Notes: a model not told the origin generated them from the sequence alone. DNA of 64,000 bases from Acidimicrobium ferrooxidans DSM 10331 (GCF_000023265.1 NC_013124.1:1182001-1246000), one strand, 5' to 3'. Numbered from the stretch's first letter, positions 27,019-35,819 are shown. Program-made: numbers and translations.

Positions 27019-27886
27019 CGTGCGCGAGACCATCGGACGGCGGTGTCGGCCTCGGCACGACGACCTCTGGTCCCTGCCAGCGGGGATAGGAACCGAGCAG
27101 CCGCACACGATGGCCGAGCCGGGCCAGTTCGCCAAGCGCATGCTCGAGCCCAGGGTCAGCCGCATGACCCCGTGTCCCGATCAGGAAGTAGTGCTCGTCG
27201 CCAAGCCCGAGGGGTCGCGAGACGATCGAGGTCAGATTCACGCCCGCTGCGGCGAGCACGCTCGTGATCTCGGCGAGCACACCGACGACATCGGCGCGTG
27301 GCACGACGACGAGACGCGAGCGATCGTCGCCAGTGGGCGCCGGGAGTTCGTGGCCGATCAGCACGTAACGGGTGCGAACCTCCGGAATGCTCGTCACGGA
27401 GTCCTCGAGCGCGATCAGCTCAGCCTGGTAGCCAACCTCCGGCGGGGCCAGCGCAACAAGCCCAGGACCTGCGAGCGCGACCTCCTGACAGGCGTGACGC
27501 GTCGAGAGCGCCTCGCGCACCTCCGCCCCGGTCGCAGCGATCCACCCAGCCGCCAACGCAAGGATGGCAGGATGGGAGATGACGACGTGGGCCGACGCCC
27601 CCGCGTCAGCACCGAAGGCCCAGATGGGCTCGGCCAGCACCGCCTCGCCGACCACGAGCACGCGTGCATCGACGAGCCGATCGAGGGTCGCGGCGAGTTC
27701 GCCCTCGAGGACGGTCTCGACCGGTACGACGCCAAGCAGTCCCGGGGTCGCCTCGACGGTCGAGACGACCTCGTCGAGCGAGATCATCGGGAGAGGGTCG
27801 GCGTCCGCGAGTCCGAAGAGCCCGAGCGAACGATGGCTCGAGCTCCCGAGCGGCTCGGCAAACGCCACCATGCGGCCTGGGCCCAT
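27011..27886 (-). CDS. pheA: Prephenate dehydratase with ACT domain
   Basis: Converts prephenate to phenylpyruvate for phenylalanine synthesis. 291 residues. The catalytic TRF motif is TRY at 172-174, and the ACT regulatory domain (about 190-270) carries VSRP at 222-225 in place of the usual ESRP phenylalanine-binding motif. The first 25 residues (MGPGRMVAFAEPLGSSSHRS) depart from the usual YLGPEGTFT-like start, but the AAGGAGG ribosome-binding site and ATG at 27886 are clear. Coupled to tyrA, and 50 bp after an FMN reductase gene on the same strand. Confidence 0.87.
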   Translation of the reverse strand: MGPGRMVAFAEPLGSSSHRSLGLFGLADADPLPMISLDEVVSTVEATPGLLGVVPVETVLEGELAATLDRLVDARVLVVGEAVLAEPIWAFGADAGASAHVVISHPAILALAAGWIAATGAEVREALSTRHACQEVALAGPGLVALAPPEVGYQAELIALEDSVTSIPEVRTRYVLIGHELPAPTGDDRSRLVVVPRADVVGVLAEITSVLAAAGVNLTSIVSRPLGLGDEHYFLIGTRGHAADPGLEHALGELARLGHRVRLLGSYPRWQGPEVVVPRPTPPSDGLAHDG

Positions 27887-27936
27887 CCAACCTCCTTGGT
27901 TGGTTCAGCCTACCTGGCACCACGGCGCCACCTTGG

Positions 27937-28506
27937 TTAGGCGACCGCTTCGTCCTGGGGGGCACCATGGCGCCGCACGAGCGCGAGCAGTCCTTCGACC
28001 AGTTCGGCGACGAGCGCCGACGCGGTCGGATCGACCAAGCGCCCCGACGCATCGAAGCGCCGTTCGGCCTCGTTGATGAAGACCTCCGGGCGCGCGAGCA
28101 CGACCGAGTTGGTTCCGTGGAGGACCTGACGCAGGTGCGCCTGCGCGCGAACCGTGCCGAAGAGGCCTGGAGCGACACCGAGGACGGCAACCGGCTTTCC
28201 GATCAGCGCACCCCGACCGAACGGGCGCGACAACCAGTCGATCGCATTCTTGATCACCGGCGTGTAGGAGTGGTTGTACTCGGGGGTCGCGATGATGACT
28301 CCATCAGCCTCTCCGACCGCGGCGCGAAGCCGTGCCGCGCTGGCGGGCAGGTCACGTTCGAGTTCCTCGGCGTAGAACGGCACCTGATCGAGACGATCGA
28401 ACACCTCGTAGGCCACGCCCTCCGGCAACACGTCACGGATGGATTCGAGGGCCCTGGTGTTCCACGATCCCCGACGAAAGCTTCCCGACAACCCAACGAG
28501 CTGCAT
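27937..28506 (-). CDS. NAD(P)H-dependent FMN reductase family flavoprotein
   Basis: 189 residues of flavodoxin-like fold. LSGSFRRGSWN (6-16) binds the FMN phosphate and PEYNHSYTPVIKNAIDW is the conserved flavin-ring loop of this family (chromate/quinone/FMN reductases). ATG at 28506 is preferred over the adjacent GTG at 28509, since GGAGG then lies 5 nt away. Probably first gene of a unit with pheA and tyrA, although a functional link to aromatic synthesis is not evident. Divergent from the PNPOx-like gene. Confidence 0.88.
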   Translation of the reverse strand: MQLVGLSGSFRRGSWNTRALESIRDVLPEGVAYEVFDRLDQVPFYAEELERDLPASAARLRAAVGEADGVIIATPEYNHSYTPVIKNAIDWLSRPFGRGALIGKPVAVLGVAPGLFGTVRAQAHLRQVLHGTNSVVLARPEVFINEAERRFDASGRLVDPTASALVAELVEGLLALVRRHGAPQDEAVA

Positions 28507-28634
28507 CACTGCCTCCCCTCATATGGTGGTCGCCGCCGATCGAGCACGCCTGCACCGGCGCTCTCAGCACGAGCTCACCGCGATTGCTTGCACGTGCAAT
28601 CAGTCTAGCCGCAGATGCTCGCTACGCTCTCCCC

Positions 28635-29192
28635 ATGGCACGCACCGTCCGCCTCGAGGGATCCGTCGCTGAAGTCGTCCGAACCTGCCTGGTCTACTTC
28701 GTCGCGACCGCGCCGAGCGACCCTCGCGGCCACGTGAACTGCTCGCCGCGAGCGAACGACGGCACGTTGATCCTCGACGGCCCCGATCGGCTTCGCATCG
28801 TCGACCTCGTCGGTTCCGGGGCGGAGACGATCGCACACCTGCGCGACAACGGCCGCATCACGGTGATGATCGCCTCGTTCGACAAGCGACCCCTCGTCGT
28901 CCGCATCTACGGGCGGGGGCGGGCCCGCTCACCGCTCGACTTCCCCGAGCTCGCCTCCACGCTGGTCGGCGTGCGTGCTGTGCTCGACATCGCGATCGAG
29001 GAGGTGCGGACCTCCTGCGGCTACGGCGTGCCGATCGCCGAGGGGCTGCGGCCCCGCCCGCAACTTGGCACCTGGCTCGAAGCGAAGGGTCCCGAGGGCC
29101 TCGCCGACTACGTCGCCCGCCACAATCGCTGGAGCCTCGACGGCCTCGCGAGCATCGACGGCACCTGGCCGAGTGAGGCACCGAGCTCGTAG
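28635..29192 (+). CDS. Pyridoxamine 5'-phosphate oxidase-like flavin-binding protein
   Basis: 185 residues. The N-terminal split-barrel segment with VATAPSDPRGHVNCSPRAND and a later LRDNGRITVMIASFDKRPLV resembles the PNPOx-related FMN/F420-binding proteins. RTSCGYGVPIAEG near the middle is typical of an uncharacterised subgroup. It is unlikely to be the vitamin B6 enzyme itself. The last 85 bp overlap the convergent flavoprotein gene at 29108-30397. Confidence 0.78.
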   Translation: MARTVRLEGSVAEVVRTCLVYFVATAPSDPRGHVNCSPRANDGTLILDGPDRLRIVDLVGSGAETIAHLRDNGRITVMIASFDKRPLVVRIYGRGRARSPLDFPELASTLVGVRAVLDIAIEEVRTSCGYGVPIAEGLRPRPQLGTWLEAKGPEGLADYVARHNRWSLDGLASIDGTWPSEAPSS

Positions 29193-30397
29193 CCCCCGAG
29201 CAAGCCGCTCGCCCGCGCAGCCATCACCGTCGCTCGATCGAGCATCCACCCAGACCCATGACCCGGACCATCGAGCGCGACCAGCCCGTTCAACCAGGCT
29301 CCGACCCCAGCTGCCAGTGAAGGCCGGTGCGCGAGCACCCTGGCACCAGCCGCGACCGCCCGATCTGCGAGCCGAGGATTCCAGAGGGCAGCTCGATGGA
29401 GGAGTGCTGCGCCAGCGAGGAACGGCGCCATCTGGGCCTCGGCCCAACGACCGTAGGCCGGTCCTCCTCCCAGCGGTCCCCTTGCACCGAGAGCCGCGGC
29501 TGCCTGGGCCCCAGAAGCGAGCGCCGCCCAGATCCCTTCGCCTTGGAGTGGGTTCACGAAACCCGCGGCGTCACCCACCAAGAGCACACGACCGCGCCAC
29601 GGCGCCACCCCGATCCCACCCATCCGCAACCAGCCACCGAGCACAGGAGCGTCGGCCACATCGACGAGTCCGATCCGACCGAGGTAGTCATCGAGCAAGG
29701 GGCGCAGCCCTCGCAGGCGTGCTCGCTCTCCCCCAACCGCGATGCCCACGCCTACGTTCGCGATGCCATCGGCACCTCGAAAGGCCCATCCGTAGCTCGC
29801 GAACCCACTCGCCTGCGCAAGCAGGTCGACTCGGTCGGCATCGAGCGTCGACGACGCAACGTAGCGACGCAGTGCAAAGCCCCACAGCGCCCGTGTCGGT
29901 GACGCCGCCCCCACCGACCGCGCGACTGTCGACAGCGCCCCGTCGGCACCGACGACGGCGTCGGCGTCGAGCACGCCGTCGTCGAGGTGGACCCGCACAC
30001 CGTCAGCTCCTTGGACGAGACCACGAACCCGGCCGACGATGGCACGGGCCCCTGCCGCGACGGCCGCGTCCCGCAGCCATGCATCGAAGAGCCGCCTCGT
30101 CACCATCCGACCCTCGCCGGGGTGCGCGAGACCTGGGGATGCCGGCAAGTGCAGGCGCGCACCCTCGACCCAGACGTCCAGGTCGCCGATCCGGGGCCAC
30201 TCGGGCTCTGGCGTGAGCCCTACGGCGGCCAAGGTCGCGAGCGCCTGAGGACCGACCACGTCACCACATGCCTTGTCACGAGGGAAGGTGCTGCGATCCA
30301 CGAGCGTCACACGCCAGCCGGCGAGCGCGAGCTGTCGCGCGGCGATCGACCCCGCAGGACCGGCACCGACGACGACGCACGACGGGAGAGGACTCAT
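29108..30397 (-). CDS. Geranylgeranyl reductase family FAD-dependent oxidoreductase
   Basis: 429 residues. GAGPAG at 11-16 binds FAD; the family signature RDKACGDVVGP follows, and GDAAGFVNPLQGEGI lies near 275-290. Members saturate isoprenoid double bonds of chlorophyll, archaeal lipids or menaquinone; in an actinobacterium menaquinone side-chain reduction is the likeliest role, as inference. Starts 22 bp downstream of the exported protein gene at 30420-30938, so may share its transcript. Overlaps the PNPOx-like gene tail to tail. Confidence 0.83.
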   Translation of the reverse strand: MSPLPSCVVVGAGPAGSIAARQLALAGWRVTLVDRSTFPRDKACGDVVGPQALATLAAVGLTPEPEWPRIGDLDVWVEGARLHLPASPGLAHPGEGRMVTRRLFDAWLRDAAVAAGARAIVGRVRGLVQGADGVRVHLDDGVLDADAVVGADGALSTVARSVGAASPTRALWGFALRRYVASSTLDADRVDLLAQASGFASYGWAFRGADGIANVGVGIAVGGERARLRGLRPLLDDYLGRIGLVDVADAPVLGGWLRMGGIGVAPWRGRVLLVGDAAGFVNPLQGEGIWAALASGAQAAAALGARGPLGGGPAYGRWAEAQMAPFLAGAALLHRAALWNPRLADRAVAAGARVLAHRPSLAAGVGAWLNGLVALDGPGHGSGWMLDRATVMAARASGLLGGYELGASLGQVPSMLARPSRLQRLWRAT

Positions 30398-30419
30398 GGG
30401 TCCAGGCTACGAGGGCCCC

Positions 30420-30938
30420 CTACGAGAACGACACTTGGAGCAGTCGAACCTGGAGGCGAGCCCCACCGGGACCGGGCGTGGGATCTTTGATCCCGACCTC
30501 CCAGTAGGACCCATCGGACCCGGCCTTCGACGCGATGATCGTGGTCGCCGTCGACGACGCGCTCGCCGACTCGACGTGCCATCCCTCGTCGGGCAGTGCC
30601 GCGACGAAGAAGTTGCGAATCTCGGATGGCGTCAACGCCGAACGCAACCAGACCCACGCGTCGAACTCGGTCCCGTAGGGATTGGCATTATGACGGCCCG
30701 TGATCGTTGCGTCGGCGGGGATCAAGATGGTGCGCTCGATGTTGGCGGGGATCACGTTGCCAGGATCGAGCCCTTGCCACGCCCCGAGTGACGTCGTCGC
30801 TGAGTATGGAATCGGCGAGGAGGCCTCCTCTCCGCCACCAGACGGAATCGCCGCGAGCGAGCCGATCGCCGCGACGAGGATCGCAGCGATACCGACGCCC
30901 CAGCCGAGAACCTTCTTCGAACGAGGTGCGAGCGCCAT
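30420..30938 (-). CDS. Hypothetical protein with one N-terminal membrane anchor
   Basis: 172 residues from ATG 30938. A basic MALAPRSKK start is followed by a hydrophobic helix (GVGIAAILVAAIGSLAAI) and then a soluble extracytoplasmic domain with several Trp and Gly and no cysteine. In-frame extension further upstream would cross the tRNA-Cys gene. No family recognised. Its position immediately upstream of the geranylgeranyl-reductase-type gene on the same strand suggests co-transcription. Confidence 0.7.
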   Translation of the reverse strand: MALAPRSKKVLGWGVGIAAILVAAIGSLAAIPSGGGEEASSPIPYSATTSLGAWQGLDPGNVIPANIERTILIPADATITGRHNANPYGTEFDAWVWLRSALTPSEIRNFFVAALPDEGWHVESASASSTATTIIASKAGSDGSYWEVGIKDPTPGPGGARLQVRLLQVSFS

Positions 30939-31013
30939 GGTGTTACCAGTCTCGCACGAGCGCGCGCCGAAGCGGTAGTTCGAGGGCGCCGACACAGTAA
31001 CCTGATCTGTCGC

Positions 31014-31087
31014 GGCGGCGTGGCCGAGAGGTGAGGCAGAGGCCTGCAAAGCCTTGTACAGCGGTTCGAGTCCGCTCGCCGCCTCCA
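31014..31087 (+). tRNA. tRNA-Cys(GCA)
   Basis: Acceptor GGCGGCG/CGCCGCC, anticodon stem GAGGC/GCCTT with loop CTGCAAA (anticodon GCA), T-arm with GGTTCGA, discriminator T as required for Cys, and an encoded CCA. Confidence 0.96.
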
Positions 31088-31443
31088 CAATCGGGCGTGG
31101 GGCAGATCGCGGCACGCATGTCGGATCATACGCGATCGCCATGGTCGCCCCACGCTCCACGAGGCGTCGCAGGTGCGAGAGGACGCATTGGTCACGCTCT
31201 CTCCGGTCGGACCTGCGGCCCGCGTCACCGGTCGCCATCGATCCGCGCGAGTCCGACGCACGATGACAACGCCAGCGCCGCAACGTGGCTCACCGACGAC
31301 CGACCACGACGTGTCAGGGCAAACGCCCCGCCACGCCCACGACCTTCGTCCATCGTTGCGACGCAACCACGCTGTACACTTGAGTGGGTGATCGAGATCG
31401 CGTCGACAATGAGCGATCCCGACGCCTCGTGAAGGAGGTCGAC
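31088..31443 (+). other. Non-coding gap before the copper genes
   Basis: About 355 bp. No open frame here looks like a protein, and no CsoR- or CopY-type regulator gene is seen. The right end holds a 13-bp palindrome and a TACACT -10-like word (see next entry). Confidence 0.55.
31355..31380 (+). promoter_or_regulatory. Candidate copper-operon operator/promoter
   Basis: GTTGCG-A-CGCAAC at 31355-31367 is a perfect 6-1-6 palindrome. TACACT at 31375-31380 could be a -10 box, placing the palindrome in the -35 to spacer region, where a regulator would act. The chaperone start is 63 bp further on. Which regulator binds is unknown. Confidence 0.4.
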
Positions 31444-31656
31444 GTGCAGGATCGCATCTTCCAGGTTCGGGGCATGACGTGCGACCACTGCGTACGCGCC
31501 GTGCGAAGCGAAGTCGCTGGCGTCGCCGGCGTCGTCGACGTCGACGTCGATCTTGCCACCGGCATCCTCCGCGTCCGAAGTGACGCGCCCATCGACCCAG
31601 ATGCCGTACTCGCGGCGGTCAGGGAGGCTGGCTACGACGGTGTCGCCACAGACTGA
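31444..31656 (+). CDS. copZ: Copper chaperone (HMA domain, CopZ-like)
   Basis: 70 residues forming a single ferredoxin-like heavy-metal-associated domain. Metal-binding GMTCDHC has Cys 13 and 16, and the C-terminus AVREAGYDGVATD is typical. GTG at 31444 follows AAGGAGGT with ideal spacing; the ATG at 31384 would give an unrelated leader. Its 3' end overlaps the ATPase gene by 17 bp. It should hand Cu(I) to the ATPase encoded next. Confidence 0.93.
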   Translation: MQDRIFQVRGMTCDHCVRAVRSEVAGVAGVVDVDVDLATGILRVRSDAPIDPDAVLAAVREAGYDGVATD

Positions 31657-33799
31657 CGCCCCTTCCGGGCCTCACGAGGAGGTCGCTCTGCGGGTCAGCG
31701 GTATGACCTGCACCTCATGCGCGCTGCGCATCGAGCGCTCGCTCGACAAACTGCCCACCGTCGACGCGGACGTGAACTTCGCAACCGGCAAGGCCGAGGT
31801 CCGCTTCGATCCCGCCGTCGTCGATCTCGCCGAAATCCTTCGTGCCGTGCGTCGCAGCGGCTACGACGCCACCGTCGCCCTCTCGAGCGACGCCTCGCCT
31901 CGCTTCCACTGGTGGGCGATCGCCCTCGCGGCGCTCGTGGCAGCCGGAGCCATGGTCGCGCCGCCGACACAGCTCGCACGCGATGTCGAGTTGGTGGCGA
32001 CCCTCGTCGTCCTCGCAACGGCAGGTCGCCCGTTCTTCGTCGCGGCCTGGAACGCCGCTCGACACCGCAGCGTCACGATGGACACCCTGGTTGCGCTCGG
32101 CGCTGGCGTCGCAATGACGGCGAGCGCCATCGTCACCGTCGCGGGCCTCCAGCACGAGCCGACCTACTTCGACGCTGCAGCCATGATCGTCGCCTTCATC
32201 GGGATCGGCAAGCTGCTCGAGGAACGTTGGACGCGTCGCGCGCGAGCAGGTCTCGACGCTCTCGAAGAGCTCAGCCGTCGAACCCTCGCGCGCATCGACG
32301 ACGACGGGAGCCTGCACGAAGTTCCCCTCGGCGAGCTCGAGGCACACGACCGGGTGCTCGTTCGCCCGGGCGACATCGTCCCGGCAGACGCGCGAGTCCT
32401 CGACGGGGATGCGGCCGTCGATGGCGCTCTTCGCACCGGACGTCGCGATCTGCGGCGCGTCGGCCCCGGTGACGAGGTCCTCGGCGGTGACGCGGTCGTC
32501 GGCTCGTCACTCACGATCGAACTCGATGCACCTGCCCGACTCGGCCTCGTGGTCGAGCTGGCTCGTCTCGTCGAGGTGGCTCAGCACCGCCGGGCACGTC
32601 TCGCGACGCTCGCCGATCGCGTCTCGGCCCGCTTCGTCCCGGCCGTGATTGCGGTCGCCGTGGTCGTCGCGTTCGTTCGTCTCGCCATCGGCGCACCGGT
32701 CGCCATCGCACTGAGTAGCGCCATCGCCGTGGTCGTCGTCGCCTGTCCGTGCGCCATGGGTCTCGCGACCCCGATCGCCTTCCTCGTCGCGAGCACGCGC
32801 GCGGCCGCGCGAGGAATCGTGCTCGAACACCCCGATGCCCTCGAGCATGCCACCTCCATCGATACGGTCGTGCTGGACCGAACCGGCACGATCACCGAGG
32901 CCGATCTCGTTGCCCACTGGCCCGAGCGCGTCGCTCTGTCCGAGCGACGCCTCGTCGCGGCACTCGCTGCGCGCTCACGCCATCCGGTCTCTCGAGCACT
33001 CAGTCGAGTCGAGGGCGACCCGGCGAACGCCAGCGGCGACGGCAACGACCCCGAGCCGGTGGTCGAGCACGTTGTGGAGACGCCAGGCGTCGGTGTCACG
33101 GGACGGGTCGATGGACACGAGATCGCCATCGGCTCTCCCGCCTCTGTCGGTGCGACCGGCGTGGACCCTGCCGCGAGCGAGCGAGCAGTGTTCGTCCGCA
33201 TCGACGACCAATCGCCTATCGTCATCGAACTCGCCGAACGCACGCGCGAGGGCACCGCAGCAACGGTGGCGGCACTGCACCGCCTTGGCGCGAGGGTCAT
33301 CCTCGCCACCGGTGACAGCCGCCCAACCCTCGCGGACGAGGCGCGTGAGTTCGGCATTGACGACGTCGCCATCGGCCTCGATCCCACGGCCAAGGTCGCG
33401 CTCGTCACGAAGCTGCGCGCTGACGGTCACCACGTGGCCATGGTCGGCGATGGCACCAACGACGCCGCCGCCCTCGCAACCAGCGATCTCGGCATCGCAC
33501 TCGGTGGTGGCACGCATCTCGCTCAGGCCAACGCGGACGCCGTCCTCCTCGGCGACGATATCGCCATGGTGCCGACCGTGCTCGATCTCGCGCGGCGCAC
33601 CGTACGGACGATTCGCCAGAACCTCGGATGGGCACTCGGCTACAACGTCATCGCCATCCCGGCCGCCGCTGCGGGTCTGCTGTCGCCGATGGTCGCCGCC
33701 GCGCTGATGGCGATGAGTTCCCTCGTGGTGGTGGGCAATGCCTTGCGTCTCGACGTACGCGAGTCGGCGGGCGCATCGGGAACGACTGAGGTCCGCTAG
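31640..33799 (+). CDS. P1B-type copper ATPase-like protein with non-canonical catalytic motifs
   Basis: About 719 residues from GTG 31640. One N-terminal HMA domain (GMTCTSC, Cys 24 and 27), membrane helices, the CPC metal motif at 369-371, GDGTND at 603-608, and C-terminal YN and MSS residues that bind Cu(I) in CopA. Two normally invariant catalytic motifs differ. The phosphorylation loop is DRTGT, with D413 present but Lys replaced by Arg414. The actuator-domain TGE is TGR (Arg268), in a context GALRTGRRDLRRVG where relatives have DESxxTGEP. Transport-path residues are intact, so it is either a catalytically altered pump or a sensor-like relative. Confidence 0.88.
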   Translation: MSPQTDAPSGPHEEVALRVSGMTCTSCALRIERSLDKLPTVDADVNFATGKAEVRFDPAVVDLAEILRAVRRSGYDATVALSSDASPRFHWWAIALAALVAAGAMVAPPTQLARDVELVATLVVLATAGRPFFVAAWNAARHRSVTMDTLVALGAGVAMTASAIVTVAGLQHEPTYFDAAAMIVAFIGIGKLLEERWTRRARAGLDALEELSRRTLARIDDDGSLHEVPLGELEAHDRVLVRPGDIVPADARVLDGDAAVDGALRTGRRDLRRVGPGDEVLGGDAVVGSSLTIELDAPARLGLVVELARLVEVAQHRRARLATLADRVSARFVPAVIAVAVVVAFVRLAIGAPVAIALSSAIAVVVVACPCAMGLATPIAFLVASTRAAARGIVLEHPDALEHATSIDTVVLDRTGTITEADLVAHWPERVALSERRLVAALAARSRHPVSRALSRVEGDPANASGDGNDPEPVVEHVVETPGVGVTGRVDGHEIAIGSPASVGATGVDPAASERAVFVRIDDQSPIVIELAERTREGTAATVAALHRLGARVILATGDSRPTLADEAREFGIDDVAIGLDPTAKVALVTKLRADGHHVAMVGDGTNDAAALATSDLGIALGGGTHLAQANADAVLLGDDIAMVPTVLDLARRTVRTIRQNLGWALGYNVIAIPAAAAGLLSPMVAAALMAMSSLVVVGNALRLDVRESAGASGTTEVR

Positions 33800-33813
33800 A
33801 GTGGGGCCCCATC

Positions 33814-33889
33814 GGGCCGTTGGCGCAGCTGGTAGCGCACTTGCATGACGCGCAAGGGGTCAGAGGTTCGAGTCCTCTACGGCCCACCA
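33814..33889 (+). tRNA. tRNA-Val(GAC)
   Basis: Acceptor GGGCCGT/ACGGCCC, anticodon stem CTTGC/GCAAG around ATGACGC (anticodon GAC), T-arm AGAGG-TTCGAGT-CCTCT, discriminator A and encoded CCA. Its 3' end is echoed twice downstream (35473 and 36126), which suggests it has been an integration site. Confidence 0.96.
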
Positions 33890-34014
33890 TATCGCCGTTT
33901 TCGAACGCATGGTCAAGAGCAGGTCGAAGGCTCCTGTGCAGGTAGCTTCGACGTCGTGTCCATCGTGCACGTGGAGCTCGTCCAAGATGCTCACGTCCCA
34001 CCGATGGTGTACAT

Positions 34015-35256
34015 TCACTCACTGGCACTCCCTGGCCGCCCTCGGCCTACTACCGCAGGCTCCTCCTCGGCAAGCGGCTCAAGCACGGGAGGAGTGCTCG
34101 TGGGCCGAAGCGTCTGCGAGGTCTCCTTCGTGTCGTCGTGGCCCTCCTGTGTGGCACCGAGCTCTGCCATGGACTCCTGCAACAGGTCGTGCCACTCGGC
34201 AACGGCCCACCCCTCGTGCTGGCCGAGCACGACAGCGGTGACAGGCGGAGGATGACGGCGTCGTTTCCGAAGACCCCGACGACGTGGTGCGCCGCTTGAT
34301 CTCGTGGTTCAACCGCTCTGAGCGGGTTCGTCGACCAGATCGTTCGCCAGTGGCGCTCTGGGAAGTGCGTGAAGGTGTGAGACCTCCTCCTTGGCCTCGG
34401 CGAGCGTGGTAGCGACCACGGGGAGCGTGGGGGCAAGGGAGTCGATGACCTGGTCGCACTGGGTACGTAGCGCTGCCGGGTACGGCTCGAGCGACGATCG
34501 TACGGATCGTGAGGCCAGGACCATCTCCTTGAGCTCCCCTTCTTCGATGCGAGCGAGCACGTCGCGCACGTTGCACGCAGTAGCTGTGCCAGCTCGCCCC
34601 GACGACGCACCTCGCGATGGCTTGGTGAACCCCCGCTCTGGCATCGGAGATGACGAGGCGCACACCACTGAGACCTCAAGATCCCTGAGCTCCCTCGAGA
34701 ACCTCTCGGTCTGCCCATCCCCGACGCACGACCCCAAGGACCTCGTGCGTCTCACGTGGCATGCACGCCCGTCGTGACCACGACGGCACGGGAGATGACC
34801 TGGTGGGCAAGGCGGCCGTTCGCGTCGGTGGCATCGGCGACGAGGGAGCAGAAGGCAGAGATGGTCCAGCCTGCGGCTACGAAACCCCGCCAGCTCCTCG
34901 TCTGAGGTTGCGATGATGCGAGAGACCTCGCTCTCTGTGACCCCCGTTCCACCGAGGGCCGCGACCAGGTCATCGACTTTGCGGTGCTGACGCCCTGAGA
35001 CGTAGGCCTCCAGAACCTCGCACGTAGAGAGCACGATCGACGCAGGCGGCGACGCTCGCAGATGCTCGGGACACGCTCCCCTGGCGGAGCTGTGATGGAA
35101 GTTCTGACACGACGTCTCCTCCGGTGCCCGGGTTCGCATGCGGGCGCGGAACGAAGACGGTCTGCCATATGGGTTACCACTACCTGTGGGGGTGGACTCG
35201 GTCTTTCCCGCGAACCCGGTGGCAACGCCGATGTCGATCCCACGCTCCCTTGGCAC
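34015..35256 (-). pseudogene. Decayed IS256-family (mutator-type) transposase
   Basis: Pieces of one transposase appear in order but in different reading frames. EAYVSGRQHRKVDDLVAALG and GVTESEVSRIIATSDEELAGF lie in one frame (about 34880-35040). MRLVISDARAGVHQAI with a conserved Asp starts near 34663 in another. ERLNHEIKRRT is near 34300. QHEGWAVAEWHDLLQESMAEL is near 34170-34230 in a third frame. These match the middle and C-terminus of IS256-type transposases. At least two or three frameshifts make it non-functional. Terminal inverted repeats were not identified; the ends given are the outer limits of the supporting frames. Confidence 0.8.
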
Positions 35257-35472
35257 CGGGCCGTCGAACCGAGACCTGAGGCAAGGGCGCCGCGACCTTC
35301 GGCGCGACTACCGACCGGTAGACGCGGATGGCGGCGTGCTCACCCTCGGAGAAGCCCTGCTCCAGGGTGCGGGCCGGGGTCATGATCCCCGACGCGACGG
35401 AGCACGAGTCGGACGTCCGGAACCGTCGATTTCCCCGAGACCCAGCCACGCGACGCGAACCCACACGTCAGT

Positions 35473-35504
35473 GAGGTTCGAACACGAGTGACTACGGCTC
35501 ACCA
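35473..35504 (+). repeat. tRNA-Val-3'-like direct repeat, left of the toxin-antitoxin pair
   Basis: GAGGTTCGA followed by CTACGGCTCACCA recalls the T-arm and 3' end of tRNA-Val(GAC) at 33814-33889, with an expanded middle. It matches 26 of 32 positions with the copy at 36126-36157. The pair brackets the toxin-antitoxin genes. Confidence 0.65.
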
Positions 35505-35510
35505 GGAGAA

Positions 35511-35530
35511 GTGTACCGAATGTGGTACAC
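35511..35530 (+). promoter_or_regulatory. Toxin-antitoxin operator palindrome
   Basis: GTGTACC (35511-35517) and GGTACAC (35524-35530) form a perfect inverted repeat with a 6-bp spacer, immediately before the antitoxin gene. Phd/YefM antitoxins repress their own promoters at such palindromes, so this is the likely autoregulatory site. Confidence 0.65.
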
Positions 35531-35537
35531 GTCCCGC

Positions 35538-35819
35538 ATGAGCAAGATCGTCCCCATTCGCGAGCTTCGCAGTGAGCTCAGCCAGGTCATCGACCAGGTT
35601 GCCGACCTGCGCGAGCATGTCATCGTCACTCGCCATGGTCGGCCCGCGGCCGTTCTCGTCCCAGTGGATGAGTACGAGGCCCTGGAGGAGACGGCTGAGA
35701 TCCTCTCGGACACCGAGACGATGGCCGCGATCGACGAGGGGCGACGTGAAGTAGAGCGTGGGGAGACCCTGACGCTCGACGAGCTCCGCCAAGAACTGCA
35801 GTCGCGCCGTAGAGGATGA
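35538..35819 (+). CDS. Antitoxin of the Phd/YefM family
   Basis: 93 residues from ATG 35538 (MSKIVPIRELRSELSQVIDQ), matching the Phd/YefM DNA-binding N-terminus, then VIVTRHGRPAAVLVPVDEYEALEE, the family hallmark, and an acidic C-terminal tail that would wrap the toxin. An alternative ATG at 35520, 11 nt after AGGAG, would add six residues and place the palindrome across the translation start. The stop overlaps the toxin start as ATGA. Confidence 0.9.
   Translation: MSKIVPIRELRSELSQVIDQVADLREHVIVTRHGRPAAVLVPVDEYEALEETAEILSDTETMAAIDEGRREVERGETLTLDELRQELQSRRRG

Noticed and set aside
31031-31432. Open frames between tRNA-Cys and the copper chaperone, considered as a CsoR regulator
   Set aside because: None shows the Cys/His pattern or helical composition of CsoR; one runs through the tRNA itself.
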